Below are positions 58,315 through 59,689 of a stretch of DNA of 59,689 bases, piece by piece. The position numbers and the translations under genes are program-made. Origin of the DNA: Agromyces sp. Soil535 (lineage in GTDB: Bacteria > Actinomycetota > Actinomycetes > Actinomycetales > Microbacteriaceae); assembly GCF_001428255.1 (NCBI RefSeq), contig NZ_LMRW01000024.1:1-59689 (forward strand). Reading direction: 5' to 3'. Position 1 is the stretch's first letter. The number at the start of each line of letters is the position of its first letter. The notes beneath the pieces are model-generated. The model did no database searches and was not told where the DNA came from. It was given only the letters and a program-made list of their open reading frames with translations.

Positions 58315-59400
58315 GTGCTCCCTGCCGTCATCGTGCTCGCGATCGCGCCCGCGTTCCTCATCCTCGCGCTGGGGATCGTCGCGCGCGCCGTCGCCGCACA
58401 GCGGGTGACCGCGCCGATCGTGCAGTACGCGCCCGAACGCGGCGCCACGGTGCTGCGCGACGCGCTGCTCGTGGACGCCGACCGGCGGGCGGCATCCGCG
58501 TCACTGATCGACCTGGCGGTCAAGCGCAAGGTGCGGCTGCTCGCGGGCTCGAAGCGCGAGCCCATCGACGTCGAGATGGCCCCGAACGTCGCGCTCACGT
58601 CCGACGAGGTCGCGCTGCTCGAGGCGCTGTTCGGGCCCGAGCACACACCCGGCCGTGTGCGGCGGTTCTCGACCGACCGCCGCGCGCTCACCGGCCGCCT
58701 GCGCACCCTCGTGCAGCACACCGAGCACGCCCTCGCACGCGACGGGCTCGTGGCACCGAGCCGCACGACCTGGCCGGGCATGACGCTCACGATCCTCGCC
58801 TACCTCGGCATGCTCGTCGAGGTGCTGTTCATCGTCTTCGCGCTCGTCGACGGCGACTGGCCGGCGCTCATCGCCACCGTCATCGCCCTCGCGGCGACGA
58901 TCGCGACGATCCTCGTCACCCCGTCGTCGTGGCGGCGATTCCTGCCACCCGCGCGACCGAAGCGCGAGCACCTCGAGGGGCTGCGCCAGTACCTCGTCCT
59001 CGCCGAGGCCGACCGGCTGCGGATGCTGCAGCCGCCGAGCGGCGCGGACCTCCGGACGACGGATGCCGCGACCGCGCCGAGCGACCCCGAAGCGGCCGAC
59101 GCGCCCGACGCGCCCACGCCCCTCGCCCGCTTCCACCTGCACGAGCGCCTGCTCCCGTACGCCGTGCTGTTCGGGCTCGAGCGGGAGTGGATCGCGAAGC
59201 TGCGGCTCGAGCATGTCACCCTGGACCCGACGGACCTCGACACGCTCGCCGACGCCGTCGACGTGACCGCCGACATCGCCGACGCCCTCGACGCGGCCGG
59301 CGGCGCACTCGAGCTCAGCGCGGCCGTCGGCGACCTCGTCGACGCGGGTGGCTCGGCGCTCGACGGCATCAGCGGCATCTTCGAGGTGTTCAGCTCGTGA
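58315..59400 (+). CDS. DUF2207-like membrane protein
   Basis: 361 residues. One membrane helix at the start (residues 3-27), a winged-helix-like soluble part (DAASLIDLAVKRKVRLL-type, near residue 60), two helices near 150-200 (MTLTILAYLGMLVEVLFIVFAL, LIATVIALAATIATILV), then a large acidic cytoplasmic part. ARFHLHERLLPYAVLFGLEREWIAKL is the clearest DUF2207 C-terminal pattern. Full DUF2207 proteins are longer, so this is the C-terminal type without the N-terminal beta domain. TAGACT (58303-58308) lies six bases before the GTG. It overlaps the next gene by GTGA. Confidence 0.8.
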   Translation: MLPAVIVLAIAPAFLILALGIVARAVAAQRVTAPIVQYAPERGATVLRDALLVDADRRAASASLIDLAVKRKVRLLAGSKREPIDVEMAPNVALTSDEVALLEALFGPEHTPGRVRRFSTDRRALTGRLRTLVQHTEHALARDGLVAPSRTTWPGMTLTILAYLGMLVEVLFIVFALVDGDWPALIATVIALAATIATILVTPSSWRRFLPPARPKREHLEGLRQYLVLAEADRLRMLQPPSGADLRTTDAATAPSDPEAADAPDAPTPLARFHLHERLLPYAVLFGLEREWIAKLRLEHVTLDPTDLDTLADAVDVTADIADALDAAGGALELSAAVGDLVDAGGSALDGISGIFEVFSS

Positions 59401-59689
59401 TCGACGAGGCGCCCATCACGATCGACGTCGACGGCACGCCGGTCTCGGGGGTCTACTCGCGCCCCGCGGATGCCGCGGGCACGATCGTCGTGGCGCACGG
59501 CGCGGGCGCCGGCCTGGAGCATCCCTTCATGTCGGGATTCGCGCGCGCGATGCACGACGAGGGCTTCGCGACGCTGCGCTTCAACTTCCCGTACCGTGAG
59601 GCGAAGCGGCGCTTCCCCGACCGGCCGCCGGTGGCGATCGCCACGTGGCGCGCCGCGATGGATGCCGCGGCGGCGCGTGCCGGCGAGGG
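59397..59689 (+). CDS. Alpha/beta hydrolase, KANL3/Tex30-like (partial)
   Basis: Begins at GTG 59397, overlapping the DUF2207 stop by four bases (translational coupling), and is cut off by the end of the window after about 97 residues. VVAHGAGAGLEHPFMSGFARAMHDEGFATLRFNFPYRE is the opening of the KANL3/Tex30 group of alpha/beta hydrolases. The nucleophile elbow is beyond the edge. Function is unknown; the tight overlap suggests a joint role with the DUF2207 protein. Confidence 0.83.
   Translation, partial: MIDEAPITIDVDGTPVSGVYSRPADAAGTIVVAHGAGAGLEHPFMSGFARAMHDEGFATLRFNFPYREAKRRFPDRPPVAIATWRAAMDAAAARAGE

Overview
The window is 59.7 kb of very GC-rich, densely packed chromosomal DNA that reads as an actinobacterium, most likely a member of the Microbacteriaceae (Agromyces- or Microbacterium-like). 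The grounds are the codon and word usage (the word GCGGATGCCGC and its complement recur in coding and non-coding DNA), heat-shock control by paired HspR- and HrcA-type operators, many apparently leaderless genes, and the families present. The genus is inference. No rRNA, tRNA, phage or insertion sequence was seen. About 62 genes are supported, including three damaged ones.

Layout. 1-9.9 kb: a DUF4253 protein, a VapBC toxin-antitoxin pair, a DUF1697 protein, a PPK2 polyphosphate kinase, a large subtilase with an unusual acidic residue, a hydrolase, a one-pass membrane protein, an HD phosphohydrolase and a hypothetical protein. 9.9-15.1 kb: a divergent HxlR regulator/NAD(P)-binding pair with a clear operator, a DUF429 protein, a decayed HepT-like gene, a pRiA4b ORF-3-like protein and a two-gene HTH-nucleotidyltransferase/HEPN-like module. 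15.1-31 kb: small metabolic and regulatory units (ArsR-SRPBCC-hydrolase; M23 peptidase; epoxide hydrolase; epimerase and membrane protein; TetR with a divergent flavin monooxygenase and a 24-bp palindrome; zinc alcohol dehydrogenase; EamA transporter; GAPDH; a metallophosphoesterase relic; a GlxA-type AraC regulator; a TPR-LuxR regulator). 31-38.4 kb: a flavin monooxygenase, a secreted M6-type metalloprotease, an APC permease, a frameshifted membrane gene and a dihydroflavonol-reductase-like enzyme. 38.7-45 kb: a sugar-utilisation cluster (GH127 beta-L-arabinofuranosidase, two ABC permeases, a lipoprotein binding protein) with a divergent LacI regulator and operator. 45-59.7 kb: a deaminase, a PPOX protein, a DUF885 protein, Hsp20 under CIRCE plus HAIR sites, a FUSC membrane protein, a lipoprotein, a long 8-bp tandem array followed by an RHH protein with a degenerate nucleotidyltransferase-like domain, a 999-residue kinase/PLP-enzyme fusion, an ATPase-LuxR regulator, a DUF4242 protein, a DUF2207-like protein and the start of another hydrolase.

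Three features cut across the window. First, at least fourteen genes carry a TANNNT hexamer 6-7 bases before the chosen start codon, the arrangement expected of leaderless mRNAs; this also settled several starts. Second, two families of short repeats are scattered between genes: a 23-bp hairpin-forming unit (three copies at each of two loci) and an 8-bp unit (35 tandem copies at 51.1-51.4 kb and short runs elsewhere). Third, the 8-bp runs lie next to nucleotidyltransferase/HEPN-type toxin-antitoxin genes at three of their sites. These repeats and the two unusual nucleotidyltransferase-type loci are the parts most worth following as possibly undescribed.
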